NCBI GenBank assembly: GCA_024234575.1
Contig: JACKOB010000006.1
Location: 248,001 to 312,000 of the forward strand
Length of the DNA stretch: 64,000 nt
Direction of reading: 5' to 3'
Source of the DNA: Hahellaceae bacterium
Lineage (GTDB): Bacteria; Pseudomonadota; Gammaproteobacteria; Pseudomonadales; Oleiphilaceae
The stretch's first letter is position 1; every line of letters starts with the position of its first letter. Positions 32,073-41,713 of the stretch are shown piece after piece. A program made the translations under genes and the position numbers. The notes below the pieces were generated by a model, which was not told the DNA's origin, searched no databases, and saw only the letters and a program-made list of their open reading frames with translations.

Positions 32073-34526
32073 GTGTTTTTATGGATGTTCGCTTTTAACT
32101 GCGGCGTAATACTACTGTATTTTTTCGCGGTATTACCAGCAGCCTTTCTCAATATAGCGTTAATTGTCATTGCTGGCATTTGTCTTCTGCATAATAAACT
32201 ACGTATTTTAGCGGTGCTGATATTTGGCTATACCTATGCCGCTTATGACGCCGCCGACTTCTTAAACGCTCGCTGGCCAGAGAGCCAGCATGGAGCGACT
32301 GTTGAGTTAATTGGCTATGCTTGTAGCCTGCCCGAGGTCAGTGCTGAAAAGCTGGTGTTCGATTTCTGTGCAGAATCACTTGTGCACCAAAGCTCAAAAG
32401 AAACTGTTAAAACAAAGTTTCGGGCCAGCTTTTACTCAAGTCCCGTCTCGATTACACCTTATACGCAAGATCCAGCAAAAAACGGGTTTACTAAAGAGCT
32501 GAACAGTTTGTCCTCAGGCACAGTAAAACTCAGTGCCAAGGTAAGATCCCCAAGAGGCTCGGTTAATTTTTATGGCGGGCTTTACGAGACCTGGCTTTAT
32601 GCAAATCAATATCATGGCATCGCGACAGTTAATGCTATCAGCCTTGCATCGTCCGTTTGTGATTGGTTCTGTGAACTATCAATGTATCGGATCGCCCTTC
32701 GTGCGAAGTTAAAGTCAGTCACAGAAGGGTATGCATCCGCTAATTTCTTGAGTGCCATTACCTTAGGTGATCGGTCCGGTTTCACTGCAGATGACTGGAC
32801 GGTGATGGCAAACACCGGGACGACACACCTGGTAGCCATATCCGGTATGCATATGAGTTTTATCGGTGTACTGATATTTGGGCTTTTGTTTCGGTCAAGC
32901 CGGTTAGTGGTGCGTTTGATGACGGCTGTACCTGGTAAATATGATGCCGCGCGTCTGATGGCGATAGCGGCATCGCTTGTCTGTGGGCTGCTTTATGTGC
33001 TGCTTTCTGGTGCTGCAATCCCGGTGCAGCGTGCCTATATTATGTTTGCTGTCGCATTGGTCTTTATTGGGTATTTTCGTTTCAACGCCTACTCAGTTCT
33101 TAGTGTGGCATTGTTTTGTGTGCTTGTTATTGCGCCTGGCGCTGTGTTGCAACCAGCAACCTGGCTGTCATTTGGTGCGGTCTTCGTTTTATCCGTTTTG
33201 TTTGCAAAGCGTATCGCTGCACAAGGCGTTTTGTACACTTCGTTAAAAATGAATGCAGGAATTTTTCTTAGTATGTTCGGGTTGCTAACTTTTTTGGGGT
33301 TACCAGTTGCCTGGACATCACCTTTTGTCAATATAGTCGCGGTGCCAGCGGTCATTTTTCTGCTGCTGCCAATTGGGGTGTTGTTATTTGTCATGGTTAT
33401 TATTGAATCCCCTGGTACGGCACTACTCTTGGAAGTATTCGATACGCTGTTTCAGCAATACTGGTGGCTGTTAACATGGTTTTCAGAGTCCGGGTGGGTG
33501 ACACAGGCTTCAATCAGCAAAGAAGTTAGTCTCGGGTTGCTGTTAATAGGTTGTGTGAATTTGCTACCCATCGGTTTTCTCGTGCGTTGCGTTTCTTGTG
33601 CCATTTTTTTTCTTATTTATAATTTTTCCCCATTGAATAATCCGACGCCTTTGCTAGTCAATGTATTAGATGTTGGACAAGGCACATCTGTGCTGATTCA
33701 AAACGAGCATCATTCAGTTCTGTACGATTTTGGTCCTGCCTATGGCGTACTGGCTGATGCGGGCGAGCGGGTGATTGTGCCGCAGCTTCAGGCGCAAGGC
33801 CTGTATAACGTTGATACGGCATTTGTAAGTCATAACGACCTTGATCATAGAGGTGGCTTTGAATCAGTGCGGCAGAAAATTAAATTTAACTCGCTACTTG
33901 CCGGGCAACCCGATTACTTGCAGCCGAAGCCAACAGATTGCCGATCTGTTTCCTCCATCGAAATGAGGGGGCTCACAATAGAGTTTTTGTGGCCCCAGGA
34001 AGGAAAAGCTGTAAACGGGCTTTCTCCCAGGCTATTGCAACTTTCCAATAATCAGTCATGTGTTTTAAAACTGTTGATAGATGGCATGTCGGTGTTGATT
34101 ACTGGTGATGTTGATGCGGATATAGAGCGATGGCTTGTGACCAGATATGGAGAAAAACTACAGTCTGATGTCTTGATTGTTGGGCATCATGGCAGCGCGA
34201 CCAGCTCATCCTGGGCGTTTTTGAAAACAGTTCGCCCTAAAGTTGCAATATATTCTGCCGCCTATAAAGGTCGATTTGGGCATCCGGCAAAGACTGTAGA
34301 TGAAAGATTTCAACGCTTGGGAATTCCTACCTATAATACGGCGACATCGGGCGCTATCGGTCTTCAGACCGTTTCGTTAAACCCTTTTAATTTTGGGAAT
34401 GGGCGAAAAACTGCTAGTGTTGCGGGTCTTCAATCGCCACCGGAAGTATTTACCTCTTTTGGTGGTCAGCGGGTTGAGGTTCTTGAGGCAAGAAGGCAAC
34501 GAGCGTTATTTTGGCTTGCAGATTAG
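32073..34526 (+). CDS. comEC: DNA internalization channel protein ComEC/Rec2
   Basis: Inner-membrane channel for single-stranded DNA uptake in natural transformation, 817 residues. Order: N-terminal TM helices with a soluble OB-like DUF4131 region (about 20-190), the multi-helix competence domain (about 215-520, GTTHLVAISGMHMSFIG), and a C-terminal metallo-beta-lactamase-like domain (about 530-760) with VLDVGQGTSVL, SHNDLDHRGG (HxxDxDH-type) and VGHHGSATSSS. Start GTG at 32073, nine bases after AAGGA. The gene is intact, so DNA uptake is possible, though no other competence gene is in the window. Confidence 0.95.
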   Translation: MFLWMFAFNCGVILLYFFAVLPAAFLNIALIVIAGICLLHNKLRILAVLIFGYTYAAYDAADFLNARWPESQHGATVELIGYACSLPEVSAEKLVFDFCAESLVHQSSKETVKTKFRASFYSSPVSITPYTQDPAKNGFTKELNSLSSGTVKLSAKVRSPRGSVNFYGGLYETWLYANQYHGIATVNAISLASSVCDWFCELSMYRIALRAKLKSVTEGYASANFLSAITLGDRSGFTADDWTVMANTGTTHLVAISGMHMSFIGVLIFGLLFRSSRLVVRLMTAVPGKYDAARLMAIAASLVCGLLYVLLSGAAIPVQRAYIMFAVALVFIGYFRFNAYSVLSVALFCVLVIAPGAVLQPATWLSFGAVFVLSVLFAKRIAAQGVLYTSLKMNAGIFLSMFGLLTFLGLPVAWTSPFVNIVAVPAVIFLLLPIGVLLFVMVIIESPGTALLLEVFDTLFQQYWWLLTWFSESGWVTQASISKEVSLGLLLIGCVNLLPIGFLVRCVSCAIFFLIYNFSPLNNPTPLLVNVLDVGQGTSVLIQNEHHSVLYDFGPAYGVLADAGERVIVPQLQAQGLYNVDTAFVSHNDLDHRGGFESVRQKIKFNSLLAGQPDYLQPKPTDCRSVSSIEMRGLTIEFLWPQEGKAVNGLSPRLLQLSNNQSCVLKLLIDGMSVLITGDVDADIERWLVTRYGEKLQSDVLIVGHHGSATSSSWAFLKTVRPKVAIYSAAYKGRFGHPAKTVDERFQRLGIPTYNTATSGAIGLQTVSLNPFNFGNGRKTASVAGLQSPPEVFTSFGGQRVEVLEARRQRALFWLAD

Positions 34527-34780
34527 CGTTTTCACAAACTTACTACGGCAAATCAGTTGTTTAAGTGAGATATTTAAGCTACGTTTTATTTGTTAAAAGA
34601 ATATTTGCTACCATAAACACTTGTAGAATAGCGGAATAAATTTACGGGCTTCAGTCAGACATATGCGTTTTATCAAAAACGAAGCGGATGGCTGGTTTCC
34701 ATTATTACTAACGTGACGCAGCGGCAGTGTTCGTTGGCGGCGTTTTTCGGTCATTGTGTAATCAGATTAGAGGTGTATAA

Positions 34781-35407
34781 GTGTTCGAGTTGATCAAACC
34801 CGGCGGCGTCATCATGATACCGATCGTTTTGTGTTCGGTATTGGCATTGGCCATTATTATAGAAAGGTTCTGGACGCTCAGAATTACAAAAATTGCACCG
34901 AAGAAAACTTCAAACGAAGTGTGGCACTGGATTAAAAATAAAGAACTGAGTTCGAAAAAACTTCGTGCGCTAAAAGAGTCTTCGCCTTTGGGCAGGATTA
35001 TGGCGGTCGGTCTGGCGAACGCCAAACACGGCCGCGAGGTCATGAAAGAAAGCATCGAACAGGAAGCATCGCAAATAGTCCATGACATGGAACGGTTTTT
35101 AACCGCACTGGGCACTGTTTCAGTTATTACGCCACTACTTGGATTGTTAGGAACTGTTATCGGTATGATTAAAGTGTTTGCAGCGATTCAGCTCGAAGGT
35201 ACGGGTAATGCTGCAGTGTTGGCCGGTGGTATTTCTGAAGCCTTATTAACCACGGCAGCTGGCTTGGCTGTTGCGATACCTGCACTGATATTTCACCGTT
35301 ACTTTTTGCGTCGGGTTGATGAAATCGTTATTAACATGGAGCAAGAGGCTATCAGGCTGATCGAAGTTGTGCACGGCGACCGTGAAATTGATGTGGGCGG
35401 AGAGTAG
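34781..35407 (+). CDS. exbB: ExbB/TolQ-type proton channel subunit
   Basis: MotA/TolQ/ExbB family protein of 208 residues with three TM helices (about 10-28, 105-130, 145-170). The conserved LGTVSVITPLLGLLGTVIGMI and ISEALLTTAAGLAVAIPALI helices line the proton channel. Together with ExbD it would energise a TonB- or Tol-like partner, but no tonB is nearby. Start is GTG at 34781 after AGAGGTG. It lies 29 bases before exbD, and in Pseudomonas the same exbBD pair sits between comEC and lpxK. The 254-base gap before it shows nothing else. Confidence 0.92.
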   Translation: MFELIKPGGVIMIPIVLCSVLALAIIIERFWTLRITKIAPKKTSNEVWHWIKNKELSSKKLRALKESSPLGRIMAVGLANAKHGREVMKESIEQEASQIVHDMERFLTALGTVSVITPLLGLLGTVIGMIKVFAAIQLEGTGNAAVLAGGISEALLTTAAGLAVAIPALIFHRYFLRRVDEIVINMEQEAIRLIEVVHGDREIDVGGE

Positions 35408-35436
35408 TTGATGCACACTAGCGGGAGAGCAACAGC

Positions 35437-35859
35437 GTGAAGTTTAGAAGACAATTAGGGGAAGAGGTGTCGGTAAACCTGACACCTCTGATTGACGTTG
35501 TTTTTCTATTGTTGATTTTTTTCATGGTGTCCACGACTTTCACTAAAGAAAGTCATTTGGAAATCGATCTGCCCGAAGCGACGGGTAAGGTTGGCCAGCA
35601 AGACAAAACTGTGTTGGAAGTTGTCATCAATAGTAAAGGGGAGTACTCCGTCAACGAGCGCCCATTGATAAACAATCAAGCGGATACGTTAAGTAAAGCT
35701 GTGATGAAAATTGCAGAAGGTAACAATAAACTGCCTTTTATCATTACCGCAGATGCGAAGACACCTCACGAGTTTGTTGTGCGCGCGATGGATGTCGCGG
35801 GCAAGTTGGGTTTTGTACATCTGAGTATCACCACCCAGAAAACAGGGCCAGCTGAGTAA
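35437..35859 (+). CDS. exbD: ExbD/TolR-type proton channel subunit
   Basis: Partner of ExbB, 140 residues: one N-terminal TM helix (NLTPLIDVVFLLLIFFMV, with the essential Asp) and a periplasmic domain of about 95 residues. The start is GTG at 35437, after GGGAGAG. A short GC hairpin (CCCGC/GCGGG at about 35952-35968) lies in the gap before msbA. Confidence 0.92.
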   Translation: MKFRRQLGEEVSVNLTPLIDVVFLLLIFFMVSTTFTKESHLEIDLPEATGKVGQQDKTVLEVVINSKGEYSVNERPLINNQADTLSKAVMKIAEGNNKLPFIITADAKTPHEFVVRAMDVAGKLGFVHLSITTQKTGPAE

Positions 35860-36055
35860 TTTTTTACTTCCAGAGCAGGCAACTAACTTTTTATCGAAGG
35901 TCTGATGTCGTATATTGCACTGGCTCAGATTGAGCCCACGTTTAATGATCTCCCGCAAGTTTAGCGGGTTAGTCTGTGGGCATTTTTATTTTCCTCGCGC
36001 GACAAGACATCCATCTTATGAACTTCCGCGTTTGCAATTGAGTTAAGCCACTCCT

Positions 36056-37819
36056 ATGAAAGAGTACCCCACAGACGTTCCCGATTCGATGACCAATTGG
36101 CAGGTATATAAAAGACTGCTGGCTTATGTAAAACCATTCTGGTTTATTTTTGCACTAAGCATCATCGGTAATGCGATATATGCCGGCGCCAGCGTTTTGA
36201 TGGCAAAGTCAATGGAATATCTGGAAGAGGCGATTCGTGAGCCCTCAGACGAGCGCCGTTTGTTTGTTTGCCTGGTAATTATTGGTGTCTTTGCTTTGCG
36301 CGGCGGCGGTGCATTTTTGGGTGGCTATTATATTGCTAAAGTCGGCAGAAATATCGTCCATGCCATCCGGACTGAGGTCTTCAATCACTTTATTAAACTA
36401 CCCTGTAATTTTTTCGACAGCCATGCTTCTGGGCACCTGGTGTCGAAGATTACGTTTAATGTTGAGCAAATTACGGGGGCTGCCTCCAATGCCATCACTA
36501 TTACCGTGCGGGAAGGGTTAACGGTAATTGGCTTGTTTGCGTTCATGATTTACCAAAACTGGAAGCTCACGTTAATATTTGTTGTCATTGGTCCATTTAT
36601 TGGCCTGGTTATTGGTCTGGTCAGCAAAAGATTTCGCACACTCAGCAAACGAATTCAAAACTCGATGGGGGATGTTACGCATGTAGCCTCCGAAGCGATT
36701 AACGGCTATCGGGTAGTGCGTACTTATAATGGGGTTGATTATGAGAGAGACAGATTTTTTGATGCCAGCAAGTACAATCTAGTACAAAGCATGAAAATGG
36801 AGTTAACCAAGGCGCTGAGTACGCCGGTTGTGCAAATACTCATTGCGTTTGCGATATCTACGTTACTCTGGATTGCGCTGAGTCCTGATGTTCATGGAGG
36901 AATGAGTGTGGGCGAGTTGATTGCCTATTTCACTGCCGCGTCAACAATTGCTAAACCCATCAGACAGTTAACGCAGGTCAACGCAACCATTCAGAGTGGA
37001 CTAACGGCCGCGAAAGATCTATTTGCGTTACTGGATATACAGCCCGAGAAAGATTTAGGAAAGAAAGAACTGGTTGCTCCCAAAGGGCGCATTTGCTTTA
37101 AGAATGTCGAGTTTGCTTATAGTACCGATGCAAAGCCTGTATTGCGAAATATCAACCTGGACATCGAAGCTGGCCAAACGGTTGCTTTTGTTGGGAAATC
37201 TGGCAGTGGCAAGTCGACCTTAGTCAGTCTGTTACCGCGTTTTTATGATATATCCAAAGGTGACATAACCATCGATGGCGAGTCCTTGGCTGACTATTCC
37301 CTTACATCCTTACGTAAAAACATCGCGCTCGTGACGCAGCACGTAACGCTGTTTAATGACAATATTGCCAATAATATCGCTTATGGTGGTTTACAAGGTG
37401 TACCGGTTGAGCAAATTAAAGATGCCGCGATAAAGGCACATGCCGATGAGTTTATTTCGCAGTTTCCTGCAGGTTACGACACGCTCATCGGTGATAATGG
37501 TGTTTTGTTATCTGGTGGACAGCGACAGCGGTTAGCAATCGCTCGGGCTTTGCTGAAAGACGCCCCCATACTTATTTTAGATGAAGCGACCTCCGCTTTG
37601 GATAATGAGTCAGAGCATTATATCCAGGCCGCTTTAGAAACCGTCATGAAAGGCCGAACGACCCTGGTTATTGCGCACCGATTATCCACGATAGAAAACG
37701 CTGATAAAATCGTGGTAATGGAAGGCGGAGAAATCAAAGAAACAGGTACGCATGAAGAGTTGCTGGCACTGCAAGGAGATTACGCGCGGTTGCACCGCAA
37801 TCAATTTGCCAGCGAGTAA
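36056..37819 (+). CDS. msbA: Lipid A export ATP-binding/permease protein MsbA
   Basis: Homodimeric ABC exporter that flips lipid A-core across the inner membrane, 587 residues. Six TM helices (about 25-320) precede the nucleotide-binding domain with Walker A GKSGSGKSTL, signature LSGGQRQRLAIARALL, Walker B ILILDEATSALD and H-loop VIAHRLST. It stands directly before lpxK (96-base gap), the msbA-lpxK pairing known from E. coli. Confidence 0.95.
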   Translation: MKEYPTDVPDSMTNWQVYKRLLAYVKPFWFIFALSIIGNAIYAGASVLMAKSMEYLEEAIREPSDERRLFVCLVIIGVFALRGGGAFLGGYYIAKVGRNIVHAIRTEVFNHFIKLPCNFFDSHASGHLVSKITFNVEQITGAASNAITITVREGLTVIGLFAFMIYQNWKLTLIFVVIGPFIGLVIGLVSKRFRTLSKRIQNSMGDVTHVASEAINGYRVVRTYNGVDYERDRFFDASKYNLVQSMKMELTKALSTPVVQILIAFAISTLLWIALSPDVHGGMSVGELIAYFTAASTIAKPIRQLTQVNATIQSGLTAAKDLFALLDIQPEKDLGKKELVAPKGRICFKNVEFAYSTDAKPVLRNINLDIEAGQTVAFVGKSGSGKSTLVSLLPRFYDISKGDITIDGESLADYSLTSLRKNIALVTQHVTLFNDNIANNIAYGGLQGVPVEQIKDAAIKAHADEFISQFPAGYDTLIGDNGVLLSGGQRQRLAIARALLKDAPILILDEATSALDNESEHYIQAALETVMKGRTTLVIAHRLSTIENADKIVVMEGGEIKETGTHEELLALQGDYARLHRNQFASE

Positions 37820-37915
37820 TCGTAAAGTTACCGGCGGGGTTATTTGCGGCTATTTATCTTGCAATGAAACAGCCTGTGAATACCCCGTTACCAACGAATT
37901 GTCTGTGAGCGTGAA

Positions 37916-38986
37916 ATGCAATCTGCTGAAAGCTTCATCAATCAGGTCTGGTATGGTCCAAGAGGTCCGCATCACTGGCTGTTGATGTTTTGTTTACTGC
38001 CACTTTCGTTGCTGTTTTATTGTGTGGTAAAGCTCCGCCTGTACGCTTATAGCTCGGGGCTGTTTAAAATGTCAGATTCGGCCGTGCCTACTGTCGTTAT
38101 TGGAAATATAACTGTAGGGGGGACAGGTAAAACGCCTTTGGCAATTGCGCTGGCTGTGGCACTGAAGCAGGCTGGACTGAATGTTGGTGTAGTTAGCCGG
38201 GGCTATGGAACCAACGCCAACACCATAAAGTACCCGCTAATTGTGGAATCAGATGGAGATGCCACAATCTGTGGGGATGAGCCACTTCTAATAAAGCGTA
38301 ATACGGGTGCTCATGTTATTGTCGATCCTGTTAGAAGCAGGGGGGCAGCTATGCTGCTATCGTCATTCCAGTGCGACGTGGTTTTATGTGATGATGGCCT
38401 GCAGCATTACGCGTTGGGGCGACAACTTGAACTAGGTGTGATTGACGCGGCCAGACAGTTTGGCAATCGCTTGCCACTGCCTGTCGGTCCATTACGGGAG
38501 CCCATTTCCCGTCTGCGGAAGTGCCACTACGTTATTCTCAACGAGGGTACCCAGGTACCCCCTGTCGATAATGAAATCTATTCGGACGAGAATGATAGTA
38601 ATGAGCTTAATCGAGACAGGCTTTTCTCGATGTCTCTTCAAACAACTGTTTTGGTTAATATCACCACTGGCGAAACTATAAAGGTTAATCAATTAAATGC
38701 CTCTACCGTGCACGCTGTTGCAGGTATTGGTAACCCCGGAAGATTCTTTGCAACTCTAAAGCAGTTGGGGCTAGAGTTGATCGAGCACCCAAAGCCCGAT
38801 CACTATGTACTGCAGGAGCAAGAGCTTGATTTTGGTGACAGTTATCCGGTGATTATGACTGAAAAAGATGCCATTAAATTACGCCATACAACAAGCACCA
38901 ACCTTTGGTACTTGCCAGTGCAGGCAAATTTACCTGACGTGTTTGTAAAGCGTTTGCTGGTAGATATAAAATCTCTGATTAAATAG
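37916..38986 (+). CDS. lpxK: Tetraacyldisaccharide 4'-kinase LpxK
   Basis: Phosphorylates the 4' position of the lipid A disaccharide, an inner-membrane step of the Raetz pathway. The 356-residue protein has one N-terminal TM helix (about 20-42), the P-loop VGGTGKTPL and VSRGYG, followed by CDVVLCDDGLQHYAL with the catalytic Asp/His region and the C-terminal VIMTEKDAIKL. Start ATG at 37916, with only a weak ribosome site. Confidence 0.94.
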   Translation: MQSAESFINQVWYGPRGPHHWLLMFCLLPLSLLFYCVVKLRLYAYSSGLFKMSDSAVPTVVIGNITVGGTGKTPLAIALAVALKQAGLNVGVVSRGYGTNANTIKYPLIVESDGDATICGDEPLLIKRNTGAHVIVDPVRSRGAAMLLSSFQCDVVLCDDGLQHYALGRQLELGVIDAARQFGNRLPLPVGPLREPISRLRKCHYVILNEGTQVPPVDNEIYSDENDSNELNRDRLFSMSLQTTVLVNITTGETIKVNQLNASTVHAVAGIGNPGRFFATLKQLGLELIEHPKPDHYVLQEQELDFGDSYPVIMTEKDAIKLRHTTSTNLWYLPVQANLPDVFVKRLLVDIKSLIK

Positions 38987-39047
38987 TGTGAGAATTTCTG
39001 CCAAAAACGCGAACTGATAAAATAACCGATATGACTAGGAAATTACT

Positions 39048-39236
39048 GTGGATAAAAAACTGTTAGCGATACTTGCCTGTCCTCTATGTAAGGGCGAGCT
39101 GAAATATGATGCTGAGAAGAAAGAGCTGGTTTGTCGGGCAGATGGGATGGCTTTTCCTATTATTGATGATATTCCTGTGATGTTAGAGTCTCAGGCGCGC
39201 ACTTTAACGAATGAAGAGCGTCTGGCTAAAAAATAG
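39048..39236 (+). CDS. ycaR: Trm112/YcaR family protein
   Basis: A 62-residue zinc-ribbon-like Trm112 family protein conserved between lpxK and kdsB in proteobacteria. The two Cys in ACPLCKGEL and a third in ELVCRADGM are present, a near-complete metal site. The start is GTG at 39048 with AGGA at 39037-39040. The bacterial role is not settled. Confidence 0.92.
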   Translation: MDKKLLAILACPLCKGELKYDAEKKELVCRADGMAFPIIDDIPVMLESQARTLTNEERLAKK

Positions 39237-39325
39237 CCCGTTCATTTTGCATCGCATTGGTTGCCGTCAGCGCTTAGCATCCGATGCGAAAATAACCTAA
39301 TGTTTCCTCAATTTGTGGATAGAAA

Positions 39326-40102
39326 ATGTCGTTTTCAGTTGTGATACCCGCCCGCTATGCCTCTTCACGCCTTCCTGGAAAGCCGCTGTTGGATATTGCT
39401 GGCAAGCCAATGATTCAGCATGTTTACGAGCGGGCAAAAGAAAGTGAGGCGAGCAGTGTTGTAATTGCCACCGATGACCCGCGTATAGCGGATGCCGCCG
39501 CAGGATTTGGCGCCGATTTTGTGATGACCTCACCAGAACATCCCTCAGGTACGGATCGACTGGAAGAGGTTGTCAGAAGTCTTGGTTTTTATAGTGACGA
39601 TATTGTTGTAAACGTGCAGGGCGACGAACCATTAATTCCCCCGCGAATTATAAATCAGGTCGCACATAACCTGGCGGCAGAAGCCGAAGCATCAATCGCA
39701 ACCTTATGTGAAGAAATTTCCGATACCGAAACGCTTTTTAGCCCCAATGTGGTTAAAGTTGTGTTTGATACCAAAGGCTTTGCACAATACTTCAGTCGAG
39801 CACCGATTCCTTGGGCGAGAGACCACTTTGGTTCTTTGTTCCCGGGCGCATTGCCTCAGACCATGCCCGAGAATATTAACTATTACCGACATATCGGCAT
39901 ATATGCCTACCGGGTCAAATTTTTGCGCTCTTTTGTTAAATGGGATCCAAGTCCGCTAGAGTTAACCGAGTGCCTCGAACAACTGCGGGCACTGTGGAAT
40001 GGCGAAAAAATCCATGTAGACCTCGCAGATGAGCAACCGCCTGCGGGCGTGGATACCCAGGCGGATCTCGATCGCGTCAGGAAAATTTTATCCGCCGGTT
40101 AA
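39326..40102 (+). CDS. kdsB: CMP-KDO synthetase
   Basis: Activates KDO with CTP for attachment to lipid A, 258 residues, cytosolic. The nucleotidyltransferase motif [15 protein letters not shown] stands at the N-terminus, followed by [10 protein letters not shown] and a [10 protein letters not shown] segment. It belongs to the lpxK-ycaR-kdsB lipopolysaccharide set. The next gene starts 25 bases after its stop. Confidence 0.96.
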   Translation: MSFSVVIPARYASSRLPGKPLLDIAGKPMIQHVYERAKESEASSVVIATDDPRIADAAAGFGADFVMTSPEHPSGTDRLEEVVRSLGFYSDDIVVNVQGDEPLIPPRIINQVAHNLAAEAEASIATLCEEISDTETLFSPNVVKVVFDTKGFAQYFSRAPIPWARDHFGSLFPGALPQTMPENINYYRHIGIYAYRVKFLRSFVKWDPSPLELTECLEQLRALWNGEKIHVDLADEQPPAGVDTQADLDRVRKILSAG

Positions 40103-40127
40103 CTACTCAATTCCCACAGGAACGGTC

Positions 40128-40604
40128 ATGGTTAAAGTTTTATTTGTTTGTATGGGTAATATTTGTCGCTCGCCAACTGCGCACGGAGTTTTTCGTGAAC
40201 AAGTGAAACGGGCGGGACTTGGTAAACAGATCGAAATAGACTCTGCGGGAACTGGCCCCTGGCATGTTGGAAAAGCGCCAGACTCCAGAGCCAGGTCTGT
40301 GGCCAAAGGTCGTGGTATAAAACTTGATGATCTCAGGGCAAGACAGGTTTGTGACAATGACTACCAGTATTACGACTATATTCTGGCCATGGATAACAGC
40401 AATTTAAATGATTTAAAAGCGCAAGCATCAGCACATCACCACGATAAAATACGCCTGTTTTTAGACTATCACCCCGATCCCGCGAAACAAGAAGTACCGG
40501 ACCCCTATTATGGCGGGCAAGCCGGATTTGAACACGTTTTTGATCTGGTAGAAGACGCCGGTGAAAAACTATTGGAAGAAATTCGTCGCAGTCACCAGAT
40601 ATAA
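40128..40604 (+). CDS. Low-molecular-weight protein tyrosine phosphatase
   Basis: A 158-residue cytosolic phosphatase. The catalytic P-loop CMGNICRSP (C-x5-R) lies at residues 8-16, and the general acid is in the VPDPYYGG loop. I start at ATG 40128 after ACAGGAAC. An open frame reaches back into kdsB by 33 codons, but these have no counterpart in the family. In Pseudomonas the same gene lies between kdsB and murB. The target is unknown. Confidence 0.93.
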   Translation: MVKVLFVCMGNICRSPTAHGVFREQVKRAGLGKQIEIDSAGTGPWHVGKAPDSRARSVAKGRGIKLDDLRARQVCDNDYQYYDYILAMDNSNLNDLKAQASAHHHDKIRLFLDYHPDPAKQEVPDPYYGGQAGFEHVFDLVEDAGEKLLEEIRRSHQI

Positions 40605-40620
40605 AGGGCGTTTCTACTCT

Positions 40621-41664
40621 ATGCAATCACGGAATGAAGCAGATCTTACGCAATACAATACCTTAAAACTACAAAGCAAATGCCAGCTTCTTTTTCGCAT
40701 TAACCGACAAGAAGATATTCCCCAGGCAATCGCCCTGGCAAAAGCGCAGGGGGTACCTTGGTTTGTGCTTGGAGGTGGAAGCAATGTCGTACTGAGTGAA
40801 TACTATGCGGGCGCGATTTTGCACATGCACATCAGAGGTATAAAGCGTGAACTGGTGGGGCAGGCTGGAAATGCTGATAATGGCACTAGCGATCTGGCGA
40901 GCAGAGCCGAATACACCGTTGGTGCCGGCGAGAACTGGAATTTGTTTGTGCGACAGTCTTTATGCGAAGGCTATGGCGGGTTAGAGAACCTGTCGTTAAT
41001 TCCTGGCACAGTAGGGGCGGCACCCATACAGAACATCGGCGCCTATGGCGTTGAAGTGGCGCAGCACATCACAGGTGTGACAGTCTACGATACGCTGAGT
41101 GAGTCGTTTACCCTGCTTAAGCCCCAGGACTGTGACTTTGGTTATCGCAGCAGTATATTTAAGCGCCATCCTGACCGTTACGTTGTTTGTAATGTCCGTT
41201 TTAGCTTATCAAAAGATGCACCTTACCAACTAAGTTATGCGGGACTAGCCGAGAAGTGCGACGCCAGCATCGCCGGGAATCACGTTAATATTGGTAAAGT
41301 CATTAGCAATATCCGGAAACTTAAACTTCCTGATCCGGCCGTATTGCCCAATGCGGGGAGTTTCTTCAAAAACCCGGTGATAAGTTTTACGCAATTCAAC
41401 AGTTTAAAAAAGCAGTATCCCAGCGTGGCCCATTACCCTGAAAAAAATGCGGTAAAAGTCGCTGCCGGCTGGCTGATAGAGCAGGCTGGCTGGAAGGGTT
41501 TTCGTAATGAAAAGGTGGGTATCCACACTGAGCAGGCGTTGGTTGTTGTGAATCATAACGGCGGCAATGCGGCTGACATACTGCACCTGGCTGAGCAGGT
41601 AAGACATGCCGTACTTGAGAAGTTTTCGATATCCTTAGAAATAGAGCCGGTGGTATTACGTTAA
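40621..41664 (+). CDS. murB: UDP-N-acetylenolpyruvoylglucosamine reductase MurB
   Basis: FAD enzyme making UDP-MurNAc in peptidoglycan synthesis, 347 residues, type I (E. coli-like) MurB. FAD-binding GGGSNVVLSE, NLSLIPGTVGAAPIQNIGAYG, YRSSIFK and PNAGSFFKNPV with the catalytic Ser are present. I start at ATG 40621 (MQSRNEADLTQYNTLKL). The frame extends 20 codons upstream into ptp, which is rejected. Its end is convergent with the monooxygenase, with no clear terminator between. Confidence 0.95.
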   Translation: MQSRNEADLTQYNTLKLQSKCQLLFRINRQEDIPQAIALAKAQGVPWFVLGGGSNVVLSEYYAGAILHMHIRGIKRELVGQAGNADNGTSDLASRAEYTVGAGENWNLFVRQSLCEGYGGLENLSLIPGTVGAAPIQNIGAYGVEVAQHITGVTVYDTLSESFTLLKPQDCDFGYRSSIFKRHPDRYVVCNVRFSLSKDAPYQLSYAGLAEKCDASIAGNHVNIGKVISNIRKLKLPDPAVLPNAGSFFKNPVISFTQFNSLKKQYPSVAHYPEKNAVKVAAGWLIEQAGWKGFRNEKVGIHTEQALVVVNHNGGNAADILHLAEQVRHAVLEKFSISLEIEPVVLR

Positions 41665-41713
41665 AGCGCCTCTTTGTTTTAAATTTTACTGTCTTTTTAG
41701 ATAACCGCTATTC

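Noticed and set aside
40029..40127. Upstream extension of the tyrosine phosphatase into kdsB
   Set aside because: The catalytic loop lies at the extreme N-terminus in this family; ATG 40128 has a ribosome site and lies after the kdsB stop.
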